Positions 1 to 10,828 are shown, counted from the first letter of the stretch. The stretch: DNA of 36,949 nt from Prorocentrum cordatum (GCA_963575745.1 CAUYUJ010007418.1:10001-46949); one strand, 5' to 3'. Translations and numbers: made by a program. Notes: a model not told the origin generated them from the letters alone.

Positions 1-160
1 GCCCCAGCATCCTGCGGCGTTCCTCGAGCGGGATCGGTCCGTGAGCGGCCCGTGGCCCGAAGCCAGGCGAAAACGCCCGGTGTGCGAAGGCTGCGCCGCC
101 CGTATCTCAGGGGAGTCCCAGGTCCCCTTCTCGATGTGAAGGGGTCACGGCGCTGGCGTT
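1..160. other. Unassigned GC-rich sequence
   Basis: No convincing coding frame or RNA gene is visible. The only structure seen is a small dyad at 124-144, with 7-bp arms CCCCTTC and GAAGGGG around a 7-nt loop, which is weak by itself. Confidence 0.3.
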
Positions 161-830
161 TTTGTTATATATATGTATATATGTGTATATATATGTATGT
201 AAATGTTATATGTGTTGTATTGGCTTGACTTGGCTTGGCTTGGCTTGGCTTGGCTTATGTTGTGATGTGATGTGATGTGTTGTTATGCGTTGCGTTGTGT
301 TGTGTTGTGTTGCGTTGTGGTGTGTTGTGTTGTGTTGTGTTGTGTTGTGTTGTGTTGCGTCGCGTTGTGTTGTGTTGTGTTGTGTTGTGCTGTGTTGTGT
401 TGTGTTGTGTTGTGTTGTGTTGTGTTGTGTTGTGTTGTGTTGTGTTGTGTTGTGTTGTGTTGTGTTGTGTTGTGTTGTGTTGTGTTGTATGTATGTATGT
501 ATGTATGTATGTATGTATGTATTATGTATGTATGTCTGTCTGTCTGTATGTATGTATGTATGTATTGTATTGTATTGTATTGTGTTGTATTGTATTGTAT
601 TGTATTGTATTGTATTGTATTGTATTGTATTGTATTGTATTGTATGCATGCATGCATGCATGCATGCATGCATGCATGTATGTATGTATGTATGTATGTA
701 CGTACGTGTGTATGTACCTGTGTGGTGCATGTATGTTTGTATGGATGTATGAATGCATGAATGCATGCATGCATGCACGCATGTATGTATGTATGCATGT
801 GCCCATTCGCGCATTTACAAAAATATCCGT
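160..830. repeat. Compound tetramer/pentamer microsatellite block
   Basis: The block starts with a TA-rich stretch. It then passes through CTTGG pentamers (about 222-256), a long TGTTG pentamer array (about 286-490), TGTA tetramers (about 487-560, with TGTC variants), TATTG pentamers (about 560-648), ATGC tetramers (about 645-680) and TATG tetramers to about 805. All six frames are open over hundreds of bases only because of these periods, so none is called a gene. Confidence 0.95.
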
Positions 831-1049
831 AAGGACTTCGCCCCCTGCCGCCGGCCCCCTCTCTATCAGAATGGGCTATGTCAGAGCTATGCTGGAATTC
901 TTTTGCGCGGTTGCGAAGCAATGTCAGAACCTCCTGCGAGGGCTTTTGGTAAGCGGCAGATTCAGGCTCAGAACGTATTGTTGAAGTCCGTATTGTTATT
1001 CTCGAGTTCTTGCTCGTGCCATGTATTGGAGCACCGATTCGGGTCTGCT

Positions 1050-1335
1050 TGAGGCTACGTTGGGCAACATCGCGTGGCTTTGGCTGCCCTCTTGGGATGC
1101 CTCTTGGAAGCCTGTTGGGACGGCTTGGCAGCCACTTCGAGCCTTCTTTCGCCGTCGCGGGACTGAAAGCTCAAATCTTTGGTTCGTGGTCCCGCTTTGG
1201 ACCTCTCTTGGTGCCATCTTCAGGAGTCGTTAGGCCGTCTTGGGTGCCTCCTGAGCTGTCCTGGTGCCCTCTGGGGCCGTCTTGGGGCTACCCTGGAGGC
1301 TTCTTCGGTCGTCTTGGGGCGGTCTTAGCTTCGAC
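1050..1335. repeat. Repeat E, block 1: degenerate CTTGGGGCC-rich repeat
   Basis: Irregular 10-15 bp units of the type CTTGGGGCCGTC and CCTCTTGG recur. The same family fills 7690-8040 and much of 32.67-33.78 kb. In one frame it reads as Leu/Gly/Trp/Ser-rich protein and on the other strand as Pro/Lys/Arg-rich protein. Either could be mistaken for a gene. Confidence 0.75.
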
Positions 1336-1349
1336 GGCGCGAATTCCGT

Positions 1350-1955
1350 ATAATTCACTACAGATCGTGGCCTCGAAGGCGAGAATCTGCGGTCATGAAC
1401 AAGGGATTGTAGCCTCGAAGGCAACATCGCGGTGTAATTCACGATGGTTCATAGCCCCGGGAACGCGGGTATTGCGTAATGTTCTATGGTTTATGGCTTC
1501 GGGGGCGCGAATATTGCAAAATGTACGAGAGCTTATGGCTTCGGGGACGCGAACATTACATAAATTACTAGGGCTTGTTGCATCGAAAACGCAACGATTG
1601 CGTACTCTACGAGGCTGTGTGGTTTCGGGGACGCGAACATTGCATAATTTACTAAGGTTTATGGCCTCGAGGCCTTGGATACGCGAGCACCGTGCAATTT
1701 ACGAGGGTGTATGGCTTCGGGGACGCGAATATTATGTCATTGACGTGGGTGTTTGGTCTCGGGAGCGCGAATATTATATAATGTACGAAGGTGTATGGCT
1801 TCGGGGACGTGAGCATTGGGTAATTTACGAAGGACTATGGCCTCCAGGACGCGAACACCGAGTAATTTACGAAGGGTGTCTTGCCTCGGGGACGCGAACG
1901 TTGCGTAATTCACGAGGGCTTATGGCCTCAGGGGCGCGAATCTCATGTATCTGTA
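1350..1955. repeat. 42-bp degenerate minisatellite
   Basis: About 13-14 diverged copies of a unit containing TATGGCTTCGGGGACGCGAA, then a variable AT-rich part (ATTRCGTAAT) and TTACGAGGG. Spacing between equivalent CGGGGACGCG cores is about 42 bp, or 14 codons. A plus-strand frame from 1010 to 2086 therefore stays open through the array. Its translation switches motif near 1690, from a MASGTRTLHN type to a WLRGREYYV type, which reflects a unit of different length. I treat the open frame as a by-product of the period. Related cores (CCTCGAGAGCGCGAAT) appear once more near 33090. Confidence 0.85.
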
Positions 1956-2175
1956 CGTGTCCCACGGCCCCCCGAAGAATTCTGAGAACCTTCCCAGGGC
2001 GTGGTAAAAGATCCCGCGTGGGGCTCCCACCCCTCGCACGGACAGCAGCAATAGTAACAGTAAGGAAGCAGAAAGCAGGACTGTGACAGTGGAAACTGGA
2101 AGCTGCAACGGAACAGGGAGCTGCTGCAATCTTTACCCTCGCAGCCTGGTGGCCCCGCAAGGGGGCTGGCGGATA

Positions 2176-2278
2176 TGTATATATATATATATATATATAT
2201 AGGCATACATACACAAATGTATATATATATATATACATATAGATATATTCCTATATATATTGAGAGAGAGAGAGAGAG

Positions 2279-2311
<33 letters not shown>

Positions 2312-2335
2312 AGATAGAGAGAGAGAGAGGAAACC
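2176..2335. repeat. TA array, GA array and A32 tract
   Basis: (TA)n at about 2176-2260 is followed by (GA)n, an uninterrupted run of 32 A at 2279-2310, then (GA)n again. The A run lies inside the GA array and is not preceded by a coding sequence, so it does not look like a retroposed poly(A) tail. Confidence 0.9.
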
Positions 2336-2504
2336 CCAAAAAAGAGGTCTTCTTCGCGGGGCCTTTCTATACCGGGCCCTGGGACCGTGGAGGGACTGGG
2401 CGGAAAAGAAAAGCTGGTCCTGGGGAAGGCGTCCAGGCCCCCAGGGGCCCACGTTTGAGATAATTGACGGCGTCAGTAGGACGAGGCATGGACGCGGATA
2501 AGTC

Positions 2505-2615
2505 CGTTCCAGAGCGTTCCGGAACGCTCTCAGAGCTTTCTGGATAGTTCTCAGCAGGCCGTGGCGCTCGATACACCCTCCGGAACCGCAGGATCTCAGA
2601 GATCCTCGATTTATC
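2505..2615 (+). repeat. Interspersed repeat F, copy 1
   Basis: Matches 36310-36440 on the same strand. Shared blocks include GTTCCAGRGCG, TCCGG(C/A)(A/C)CGCTC, AGGCCGYGGCGC, CGATACAYCC and GGATCTCAGAGATCC. The last block contains the palindrome GGATCTCAGAGATCC. No flanking exon is evident here, whereas the second copy sits inside an intron. Confidence 0.7.
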
Positions 2616-3022
2616 CTCACCCGATTTCATCCTGGCCCTAGCTTCATAGGGTTCCAGGTCGGGGTTCGAAGTTCCCTGGCGTTTTCTGGTTAATTTGTTC
2701 GAGCATCCGGGAGGCTCGTCGTCGCATCGTTCGGGCCACTTTTGCGAATTTTGTCAAGACGCATCTCAAGAAAGGTCGGAGGGGGCGGTTCTCGGGAGCG
2801 AGAAAGCGTACAAGTGCATGAACCCACGTTGGTCGCGAAAAATTGGTCCGGGTGAGGCCCTTGTGAACCAGCAGTTGCCCGTTAACATCATGACTTGTTC
2901 CCCTTGTGTCAAAGCCGAAGGGCAGGCGACAGACGGTGGTAGGCTCGCACTGTCGAGAAATCTGGGGCCTGGCGATTCAAAAACATAGATAGTCTTCAGA
3001 GGTCTGGGTCCGCACTTCCCCC
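2616..3022. other. Unassigned spacer
   Basis: Mixed composition. The plus frame 2695-2988 (97 codons) lacks the G/C-ending codon bias of the convincing exons in this window. Nothing else is recognised. Confidence 0.3.
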
Positions 3023-3325
3023 CTTTCCCACCAATGATCAGCATCACCAGCATCACCCTCACCGTCGTCATCACAGTAAGAATGGCACTACTACCACTTA
3101 TAACGAAAAAGAACAGCAATGCGAATCATAATAACAATCAGAACAACAATAGTAAGAGTAGTAATCATAAGATCAATAGTACTACGAATACGAATAACAA
3201 CAAACAACAACAATGATTTAGTAATAATGGGAGTCATAAGAATAGTGACCTACATCATGGGCATCATCACACTAGTCATAATAATGATAGGGCTGATAAT
3301 GATCGTTATCATTCTGACAAGAAGT

Positions 3326-3368
<43 letters not shown>

Positions 3369-3420
3369 CCATCATCGTCATCATCATCATCATTCGCATC
3401 GACGTCGGCACCACCATCCA
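3023..3420. repeat. Degenerate ATC/AAC/AAT trinucleotide array
   Basis: CATCACC-type units at the left, AATAACAAC-type units in the middle (about 3120-3215), and a pure (ATC)n run at about 3327-3400. Open frames here encode Ile/Thr/Asn homopolymers and are not genes. Confidence 0.9.
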
Positions 3421-4010
3421 AAGGTATCACAAGAGAGGGGAAGCAGAATATCCAAACCTCTCAGCAGAGACCGACATGGAAGTCGACATAGCAGTCAGAG
3501 GAGGAGGAGCAGCAGCAGTTGATTCAAGTTCGTCGGGTCGACGGAGTCGGCGGGCCCCGTCCATCCCCACACTTTATATTCCATAACATGAGAACTGATT
3601 GTGGCGCAACTTGACTTTGGATTTGGCGCGGCGCGCTCCCCAAAGCGAGCGGGAAGCGACGCGGGGGGGGGGGGGTGGTCCCGCGTCCCACGGCTTGACA
3701 GAGGCACGGGGCCGAACTTGGGCGCGAGCGGAACTTCCAGAACAGCCTCGCACGGCGCTGCGGCGAGAGCACACTGGAGCCCTCCCTCGCGCGGCAGAGC
3801 TTCCGAGGAGCGCGGCGAGGACGATGCACTCGAGTAGGGGATCCACTGCAGAATCGATTTGCCCCAGAATTGATTGTCTCGTCGAGTCTGCAAAAAAACG
3901 CTAGATTCACATGGATGCGACGAAAACAAAAAACAAGTTTGGGGTACATCGATTCTGTAGTCGAGTTACTCGAAGCATTCGCCTCGCCGAATCGGAATGG
4001 CCACGTTCAC
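3421..4010. other. Unassigned GC-rich spacer with G13 tract
   Basis: A run of 13 G occupies 3663-3675. Overlapping open frames exist on both strands (for example 3601-3837 plus and 3495-3929 minus). None shows consistent third-position bias or a motif I recognise. Confidence 0.3.
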
Positions 4011-4158
4011 GCAAGATCTGCGCGGCGCGTGGACAAGAACAACGTTTCGCCCGCTCTCTCGTGGACCTGCTGCCGTCGCCGCACGCAATGTTTGTGCGGC
4101 GCGTGGGCAAGAACAACGTTTCGCCCGCTCTCGCGCGGACTTGCTGCCGTTTCCGCTT
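4011..4158. repeat. 74-bp direct repeat, two copies
   Basis: Copies begin at about 4011 and 4085 and share GCGGCGCGTGG, CAAGAACAACGTTTCGCCCG and CTGCTGCCGT blocks. Two short echoes (ACATGCGCCGCGCC) follow at about 4183 and 4279 in the opposite sense. This is local tandem duplication, not coding. Confidence 0.75.
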
Positions 4159-4865
4159 CCCTGCCAGTCGGCGGCCCCAAAACATGCGCCGCGCCAGAGC
4201 GGGAACGCCACTGCCAGGCGAAAATTGAACGTGGTTTAGTCGATGGCTTGCCGGCACGCGCGCGGCCCCGCCCGCAACATGCGCCGCGCCTAAGAGTGAT
4301 CAGGGCGCGGCCCTAAGACGAGAGTGACAGTCCGCCCTCTTAATGCGCGCCCCGCCTCACTCCCGCCGCGAATCCTGCAGCATCGACGCCAAAACGCCTA
4401 CGCTGAGAGGCGAAACGTCGACTGTGCATCTTGTGTGGCTGGGTGGGATGGACGGCCACACGCACGGAGGCTATCGCCCGGCTACGGTGGGTTCGCGCCG
4501 TGTCGATTGGCGGCGACCCCACCGCCGGCGTTCAACGTTGGACGCCGCCAGCGACCCAGAGTCGCCCCCTCGTTGAATGATCGGATGTTTCGGAAACGGC
4601 CGGTCTGTCAAGGCTGAACGATCCCCCCTGTATCAGGAACCAACGCCCGGGTCGACACGACATGATGATCCTGCCGCACGGTGGGCGCGGGCCGAAATTT
4701 CGGCCGATCTAGATCCAACGGGAGATGCCGCGGTCGGCGTCGTCATGCCCTCGGGTCGGCCAGGCCTGGGCACCCTGGGGCAACCCCACGGCCCTTCTGT
4801 TCCCCGCCCTCGCTTTTGCGAACAGCGCCGACGCCGAGAATGCATGCCCGCGGGCAGGTGTGTGC
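4159..4865. other. Unassigned GC-rich sequence
   Basis: No repeat family that recurs in the window and no convincing exon. Open frames overlap on both strands without bias favouring one of them. Confidence 0.3.
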
Positions 4866-4869
4866 GTAT

Positions 4870-4952
4870 GTTGACTATATATATATATATATGTGCATAT
4901 TTATATATATATATATATATATATACATGCGTATATACATATATACATGCAA

Positions 4953-4993
<41 letters not shown>

Positions 4994-5005
4994 TATATAC
5001 TTCCA
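4870..5005. repeat. TA dinucleotide arrays
   Basis: Two (TA)n runs (about 4877-4927 and 4955-5000) with TACATGCGTATA interruptions. They would melt or extrude easily, unlike the surrounding GC-rich DNA. Confidence 0.9.
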
Positions 5006-5185
5006 CATACATCGAACAACAAAGAAGAAACATGATGACAACCAGGAGTAAGGGAGATAGGCGCAGCTGCAGCACGGCACGCGGGCGGCATGATTTCCGC
5101 ACTCTCGAGGGCAGAGTCGCCCTCCCTATCCTGACCGAGGCCCTTGACAGCCTTCGCTGCCCAGAAGTTGCACCCGCAGGCCGGA

Positions 5186-5300
5186 GGTGAAAGGCCAGCG
5201 CCTCGCCCGCTGGGGCTCGCGGACCTCTCCCGCGACGGCCGCCGCGGCCTGGCCGCGGCACGTGGCGCCGCCGCGCCGCCGGCCCCGCCACGTCGTCGTC
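5186..5300 (+). CDS. Weak exon candidate, Arg/Ala-rich
   Basis: One plus frame reads [20 protein letters not shown], with nearly all codons ending in G or C, just before a GTC array. The candidate acceptor is an AG near 5181. No donor or partner exon is identified. It could equally be chance in GC-rich DNA, and the function is unknown. Confidence 0.2.
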
Positions 5301-5510
5301 GTCGTGGCCGTCGTCGTTGCCGTGGTCGTCGAGCCGTCGCCGCTCGTGCGCGGCGGCGCGGCACGGGCTGCGTCGCCTTCGCCGTCCTCGGTTCGTCGCC
5401 GTCGTCGTCGCGCCGCCGTCGTTTCCGCTTCGCTTCGTCGTCGTCTTCGCTTCGTCGTCGCCGTCGTCGCGGTCGTCGCCGTCGTCGTCGTCCGAGTTCG
5501 GACATATACG
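5294..5510. repeat. GTC/CGT trinucleotide array
   Basis: Dense CGTCGT and GCCGTCGTC repeats. The frames encode poly-Arg, poly-Val or poly-Ser. A similar array lies at 29360-29520. Confidence 0.85.
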
Positions 5511-5880
5511 CGTTTCCCGCCATCTTGGGTGCCTGCCGGAGGTGGGTTTCTTCGTCGCCGCGGCTGGATCCGCCTGGGTCAAAGTTCTTGCCAGAACGCG
5601 CCCCAGGAATTAGCAGGGAGGAGTCATCATCGTTTTCGTCGTCCTCCTCCTCAGGATGGCTTGATCGCGGAGTGGGCCTTGGCCTGGGAGAGCACGCACG
5701 TCCTGGCCAAGCTGGTTCCCTCAGATCAGGGCTTTGCCTAAAAGTTACGCACACAGACGCATACATACCGCGGGCGTCTCCGCCCCTCCTCGGGGCCCCC
5801 GGGCCTTCGCGGATGGTTCTGGTTGCGGAAGTGCCTCAGAGAGACGAGGTCGGCAGTTTTGGTCCCGAATTATCTCCGCT
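5511..5880. other. Unassigned spacer
   Basis: No exon with clear third-position bias and no repeat shared with the rest of the window was seen. Confidence 0.25.
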
Positions 5881-6048
5881 CTGTGTGTGTGTGTCCGCGT
5901 GTGTACGTGTTGTACGTGCGTGCGTGCGTGTGTGTGTGTGCTTGCTTGCTTTTTGTTTGATTGCTAGCTTGCTTGCTTGCTTGTTTGTGTGTGTGCATAC
6001 TTGTTTGTGTGTACGCGTGTGTGCTTGTGCGTGTGTGTGTGTGATCAT
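5881..6048. repeat. TG-rich array
   Basis: GTGTGTGT, GTGCGTGC and CTTGCTTG segments. Followed at 6065-6093 by a short TCC run. Confidence 0.85.
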
Positions 6049-6181
6049 TGTTTTCCTTCGGCCGCCTCCCTCCTCCCTCCTCCTCCTCCTCCTGCATGGT
6101 GGCACAATTCGGCCTAACGGTACCCCCGTTCATGCCTCATCGCCATCACAGTCACCCTTTGCCTAGCCGCCGACGCTAAAA

Positions 6182-6335
6182 CATGTGTGCGTGTGTATTG
6201 TGCGTCCGTGTGTGTGTGTGTGTGTTCGTTTGTGCGCGAGGTTGTGCTGTTGCGTGTTTCTGTTTGCGTGCTTGTGTGTTTGTGTCCTTGTGTGTTTCTG
6301 AGTGTATGTTTCTACGTGTGTGCACGCGCCATGCC
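6182..6335. repeat. TG-rich array
   Basis: GTGCGTGTGT and TTGTGTGTTTGTGT units with a few interruptions. Confidence 0.85.
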
Positions 6336-6339
6336 AATC

Positions 6340-6580
6340 GTCTCGGTGATTGCTTCACCAGGCTTGCCAGGGTAGGCACCTCCCGCCGCACTGGCACGGC
6401 CTACTGGCCGTCGCCTTGACCTCCATTCTCTTCCGTGGTTGCTCTACCAGGCTTGCCCGGGCAGGCACCAATATGACCCTCGAATTGGCTCCGCCGCTCT
6501 TCCGTTCCGCCTAGCCTGGCTGTTCGCTTCGCTCTGTTCTCGGTCTCTCTCCCAAGCTTGCCTGGGCGGCAATACGGTCG
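6340..6580. repeat. Degenerate ~90-bp repeat with GCTTGCCNGGG core
   Basis: A block ACCAGGCTTGCCAGGGTAGG near 6355 recurs as ACCAGGCTTGCCCGGGCAGG near 6444 (88-bp spacing), and more weakly as AAGCTTGCCTGGGCGG near 6554. Confidence 0.55.
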
Positions 6581-6996
6581 AGGGAAACAATTGTGGACAC
6601 TCCCCCCCCGCCTAAAACTCAAACTTGGCGCGCGCGGGGAAGACTCCGGTCGAAGTGCAACTCGTTCAACACACCGCCAATTTTGACCAATGAAATCGGC
6701 ATGAGTTTTCGCTACTTTTTTCCCGAGGCATGTACTTCTTGCCCTGCTCTGCTGGACCGCGCCTCGCTTGGCGAGCGGCCCTCCTGTCCCTGGACTGTGC
6801 CGTTCCCGTTGCGGTTGACGCGCCTTGTCTCTTACACACGCGACGGAGTTTCCGAAGTCCAGGCAGTTCTCTAAGCGGTCCAGCCGCTGAGCAGAGGCCG
6901 GCTGGTCATCCACAAAGTTCGACGCCATTAGTGTGGAACGCGCCCCGTAGGCATTGATCCGAGCTTGTGGTGCCACATCACCAGATGAGTAAACAG
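6581..6996. other. Unassigned spacer
   Basis: Contains overlapping open frames on both strands (for example 6401-6976 minus) without third-position bias. No recognised motif. Confidence 0.25.
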
Positions 6997-7190
6997 TGTG
7001 TGGGGGGGTGGGGGTGGGAGTGTGCGTGTGGGTGTGCGCGTGCGCGTGCGCGAGCGAGTGCGCGTGCGCGTGCGCGTGCGTATGCGTGTGCGTGTGCGTG
7101 TGCGTGTGCGTTCGTGTGTGTGTGTGTACGTGCGCGTGTGTGTTTGTTTGCGCTTATTGCTGTGTGTCGTACGTGTGCTATTTGTTGGGT
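6997..7190. repeat. TG/CG alternating array
   Basis: GTGCGTGCGC and GTGTGCGTGT units. Purines and pyrimidines alternate over most of the stretch, so it is potentially Z-forming. Confidence 0.85.
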
Positions 7191-7394
7191 GTGTGCATGG
7201 TTCTAAACAGCTTGCCTGTGAGAGTTCTGTTTAAGAAACTAGTCAGTGCGCTGACAGAGCCAAAATAGGTCCGGCGGCGTTGCCTCCTGTTGCCTCTTGC
7301 GGCCTGCGCAGATCAATGCTGGCGCGGAGTTCTTCGCAGCCAGTTTGCGGCACATGGGGGCCGCATGTTGCACGACGCAAGCGGGACGCAGGAG

Positions 7395-7460
7395 AGCGAG
7401 GTGGGGGAGGAGGAGAAGGCCGAGGAGGAGGAGGAGGAGAAGGAAGAGGAGAGGAAAGGG
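7395..7460. repeat. GGA-rich purine array
   Basis: Interrupted (GGA)n with AAG variants. Confidence 0.7.
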
Positions 7461-7689
7461 TGATAGGAATAGTCCGATCGTGGGGAAGCAGGGTCGGAGA
7501 ATGGCGGAGGTGGGCGGAGGTGGTGGGGAGGGCGTTCGGGGACCCTCGTGCGAGGGTCCTCTGTGAGGAATGGTCGCAACATGTGATGGAAGGCCGCGCG
7601 GCGGCCGTCAGCGGTCAAGCGAGCACCTTGCGAGCAGAAGCCCGCATCACGGGGCACATCGCATCCCGAACATCTTGAAGTTCGGTCTG

Positions 7690-8040
7690 CCGCGGCTCTT
7701 TTTGCGGGCCTCCTGCAAGCCTCGGGGGGCGGGGGGGGCTTTCAGTGGTTTCGGGTGGCTGTTGGGGGCCTCTTGGGGCCCTCTGGGGGCTTATTGGGGG
7801 TCTGCTGGGGGCCTCATGGGGGCATGTTGGGGATCTTGGGGCCAACTTGTGGGGGAGAGCCTCTGGGGCCCCTTTGAGGTTCCCCTCTTGGGCCCTTCTT
7901 GCGAAGGCCTCTTGGGCTGTCTTGGTGCCATCCTGGGCGCTTTGAGGCCTTCTGGGCGTGTTGGCGCTCTTTGTGAGACGTCTTGGGAGGCTTCTTGGGC
8001 ATCTTGGAGGTGACGGAGGCTGGATTTGGAGGCTCTGGGG
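7690..8040. repeat. Repeat E, block 2
   Basis: CTTGGGGGCCTC and CTTGGGGCC units in 10-15 bp spacing, same family as 1050-1335 and 32.67-33.78 kb. The Trp/Gly-rich plus frame and the Pro-rich minus frame are products of the repeat. Confidence 0.8.
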
Positions 8041-8339
8041 GCCAGGAGGGGCCTTGACGAGCTCGGAGGGACCCGGCCGCCCCCTCAAACGGCATCGTCG
8101 ACCCTGGAGGGCTGGGGAAAGGGGGAGGGAGAGAGGCAATCAGCTCGCACGCCTTGTCACCCTGACGGTTGTCGGCAGATCCCTATCATGTATGCTCGCC
8201 CCTTTCCCCAGATCCCTACCCCCACATCCTTAGCTCGTTCATCCCTCCCCCGTTCCCGATCCCCCCATCGTGGCCTCCATCGTGGCGCCCACCTTAGCTG
8301 TGCAAAGTTGTTTAGGAAATTCTGCTGCAAGAGTGTCAT

Positions 8340-8835
8340 TGTGATTGCGCGTGCTGGTGTATGTGAGAGCGTGTGTGTGCTGGGTATTCAGTGTTGTGTG
8401 TTGTGTGCTGTGTGCTGTGTGTTGTGTGTTGTGTTGTGTCATGATATGTTGTGTTGTGATGGGATGTTTTGTGTTGTGCTGTGCTGTGCTGTGCTGTGTT
8501 GTGCGTGCGTGCGTGTGCGTGCGTGCGTGCGTGCTTGCGTGCGTGCGTGCGTGTGTGCATGCGTGCGTGTCTGTGTGTGCTTGTGCTTGTGGTGCTTGTG
8601 CTTCTGCTTGTGCTTATGATTGTGGTTATGCTGATGCTTGTCGTTGTGCTTGTTTGTGTGCGCGTGTGCGCGTGTGTGTTTATTCGTGTTGTGCGAGTGC
8701 TGTGTCTGGTGTGTCTGTTGTGTGTTGTGTTGTGTTGTGTGTGCTGAGTGTTGTGTGTGGTGTGTGTGTGGTGTGTGTGTGTTGTGTGTTATGTGTGTGT
8801 GTGTGTGCGTGTGTGCGTGTGTGCGTGTGTGTATC
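8340..8835. repeat. TGTTG, GTGCGT and CTTGTG mixed array
   Basis: TGTGTTG-type units at 8385-8500, GTGCGT units to about 8575, TTGTGCTTG units to about 8660, then TG-rich sequence to 8835, where repeat P begins. Confidence 0.9.
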
Positions 8836-9130
8836 GCTGTGCAAAGCGACAACTTCACGAAGTCTTGCACGGGTTGTTTTCAGGGCTCTGCCCGTGCCCT
8901 GGCACGTCTCTCGCCAGAGGCGACGCGGCATGGATATCGCTCAATTGGGCTCTGGCAGTGCACCACTACAAAATTACTGCGCCATCTTCAGGACCCGCCA
9001 CTGCAGCGATTGAGAAGCAGCGCGTCTGGTCGGGCTGGGAAGAGGAAGATCCGCCTGCCCCTGGGCACCCGAGCCCTGGAACGTCCGCGGAGACTGTGCC
9101 CCTCATACAGCTCGCTGGGGTCAGAGTGAA
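8836..9130 (+). repeat. Interspersed repeat P, copy 1
   Basis: Shares its order of blocks with 10829-11140 and 11652-11925: GCAAAGCGACAACTTC, GGTTGTTTTCAGGGC, CCCTGGCACGTCTCTCGCCA, GAGGCGA, a variable centre, GGACCCGCC, and GGCACCCGAGCCCTGG. In plus frames the copies share LARLSPEA and APSSGPA; on minus, RLWRE(S/T)CQG(M/T)GRAL. It lies between a TG array and the GAAGCAC satellite. Confidence 0.8.
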
Positions 9131-10385
9131 CGAAACACGGCACATTGGACGAAGCACTTCACGATGAAGCACGCCAGGTGGAAGCGATGAAGCAGTGCCT
9201 CGTGATTCACACCTCGACGAAGCACCTCGTGGCGGCGCCGGCCACGAGGAAGCGCGCCCCGGCGAAGCACGCCCCGATGACGCACCTTAGTAAGAATCAT
9301 TCCGTAATGAAACACCCCTCGAAGAAGAACTCCATGCTGAAGCACGCCACGAAAGCACCCCCGATGAAGCATTGCGTGGCGAAGCGTTCCTCGACCGAGC
9401 ATTTCGCGGCAATCTCGTCCAACACGGCGATGGCCACGGTGAGTCACGCCACGGTGAAGTACCTTGCGACGAAGCACTCCACCATGAAGCACCCAGGCGG
9501 CACGCCCCGCGCTGCAGCGCACCACGCCGAAGCACTCCATGACGAAGCAATGCCTGGTAAAGAACACACTTCGACGGAACACGCCGCGGCGAATACCGCC
9601 ACGATTAAATTCGCCACGATGAAGCCCTCCACGGTGAAACACTCCACGATGAAGCATTCCACGACGAAGGCCCCCGAGGAAGCATTGCCTGGCAAAGCCC
9701 TCCATGACAACCTCACGATGATGGACCCTTCGCTGTAGCACTCCATGATGGGCCACTGCCCGGCGAAGGACCCCTCGACGCATCTCACCGCAAAGCTTGC
9801 CACGACGAGCCACGGCACGACGAATCATTCCACGACGAAGCATTCCACGGCGAAGCACTCCCCGACGGAGGATTTCACGCTGAAGCGCGCCACGCTGTAG
9901 CACTCCATGGCGAAGCAGAAGCACTGCCTGGCGAAGCACTCCCTGACGAAGCACCTCGTGGACACACCTCGCCGCGAAACCCGCCGCGATGAGGCCCGAC
10001 ACGCCGAAATACTCCACGACGAAGCGCACCGCGACGAAACGCCCTCCGACGAAGGACTGCGCTGAAGCACGCCACGCTGAAGCACCCCACGATGGAGCAC
10101 CTGGCGAAGCACGCCCCGACGAAGCGCGCAACGTTGAACCGCGCCACGACGAAGCACTGCCCGATGGAAACCACCTCGGCGAAACAACTCGCGGCGAAGC
10201 CCGCCACGACGATGCGCGCCACGACCACGCATCCCACGACGAAACACTCCGCAATGAAGCTTTGCACGACGACAGCACCCCCGATGAAACATTGCTTGCG
10301 AAGCACTCCCAGTCGAAGCACCCCGCGGCGAAACTGGCCACGATGAGGGCCGCCACGGCGAAGCAAGCCGCGACGCACCACACCC
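9131..10385. repeat. GAAGCAC satellite, block 1 (15-bp period)
   Basis: About 80 degenerate units of the type CACGACGAAGCACTC. The 15-bp period equals five codons, so long frames stay open on both strands. The minus frame 9121-10383 (420 codons) reads as (R)RGVLRRGVLH-type pentapeptides, and the plus frame 9145-9738 as TKHST/MKHST. The minus product superficially resembles pentapeptide-repeat proteins but lacks their A(D/N)LXX pattern. I treat it as satellite DNA. Confidence 0.9.
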
Positions 10386-10589
10386 GCAGTGGTTCTTCTA
10401 ATGTTTGGCAGTCCGCGCAGGATGCACTCCTCGAGCGGGGCGCAGCGCACGGGAGGAGGAGCTGGAAGCGCTAGATTACCAGCAGGCCGACCGGGAACTC
10501 ATGCCAACACCCACTCAAGGAACGAGAAGCAGAGGCGGAATGCAGAACAGAAGCAGGTGAGGTTGATTGTGAGGAAGGGAGGGAACAGG

Positions 10590-10828
10590 CAGCACGAACG
10601 GCCACTGCGCCGCGGGCCTCCACGCCGCCCGCGGGCCCCCACGCTGCCATGGGGACAGATGAGCTTCTTGGGCGCGGGGGCGGGGCGCGCGACAATGCCA
10701 GCGAACAAGACGCAACATAAGTAGGCGAAGCAGATGACGCAAGTGACGGCGATTGGGGGGCAATCAGTGCGAGCGGCCACCTGCGCCGCGGGCCTCCACG
10801 TCGCCACGGGCCCCCACGTCGCAGCTGC
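10590..10828. repeat. 57-bp direct repeat pair
   Basis: Sequence around 10594-10650 (CACTGCGCCGCGGGCCTCCA, then GGGCCCCCACG) recurs at 10770-10826 with few changes, a spacing of 176 bp. The second copy runs directly into repeat P copy 2. Confidence 0.7.

Noticed and set aside
2279-2310. A32 tract as the tail of a retroposed mRNA
   Set aside because: It is embedded in GA repeats on both sides, with no coding-like or spliced-leader sequence upstream.
2660-2680. tRNA B-box-like GGGGTTCGAAGTTCC
   Set aside because: No matching A box, acceptor stem or cloverleaf could be found around it.
3495-3949. Overlapping minus-strand frames of about 140 codons
   Set aside because: Several frames are equally open in GC-rich DNA, with no bias, motif or splice context to choose between them.
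7253-7274. Possible second spliced-leader relict on the minus strand (TATTTTGGCTC core)
   Set aside because: Only about 15 of 21 positions match, the last three bases differ, and no gene-like sequence follows on that strand.
9121-10383. Minus-strand 420-codon frame resembling a pentapeptide-repeat protein
   Set aside because: The 15-bp satellite keeps frames open on both strands, the A(D/N)LXX pattern of true pentapeptide-repeat proteins is missing, and no codon bias favours one frame.
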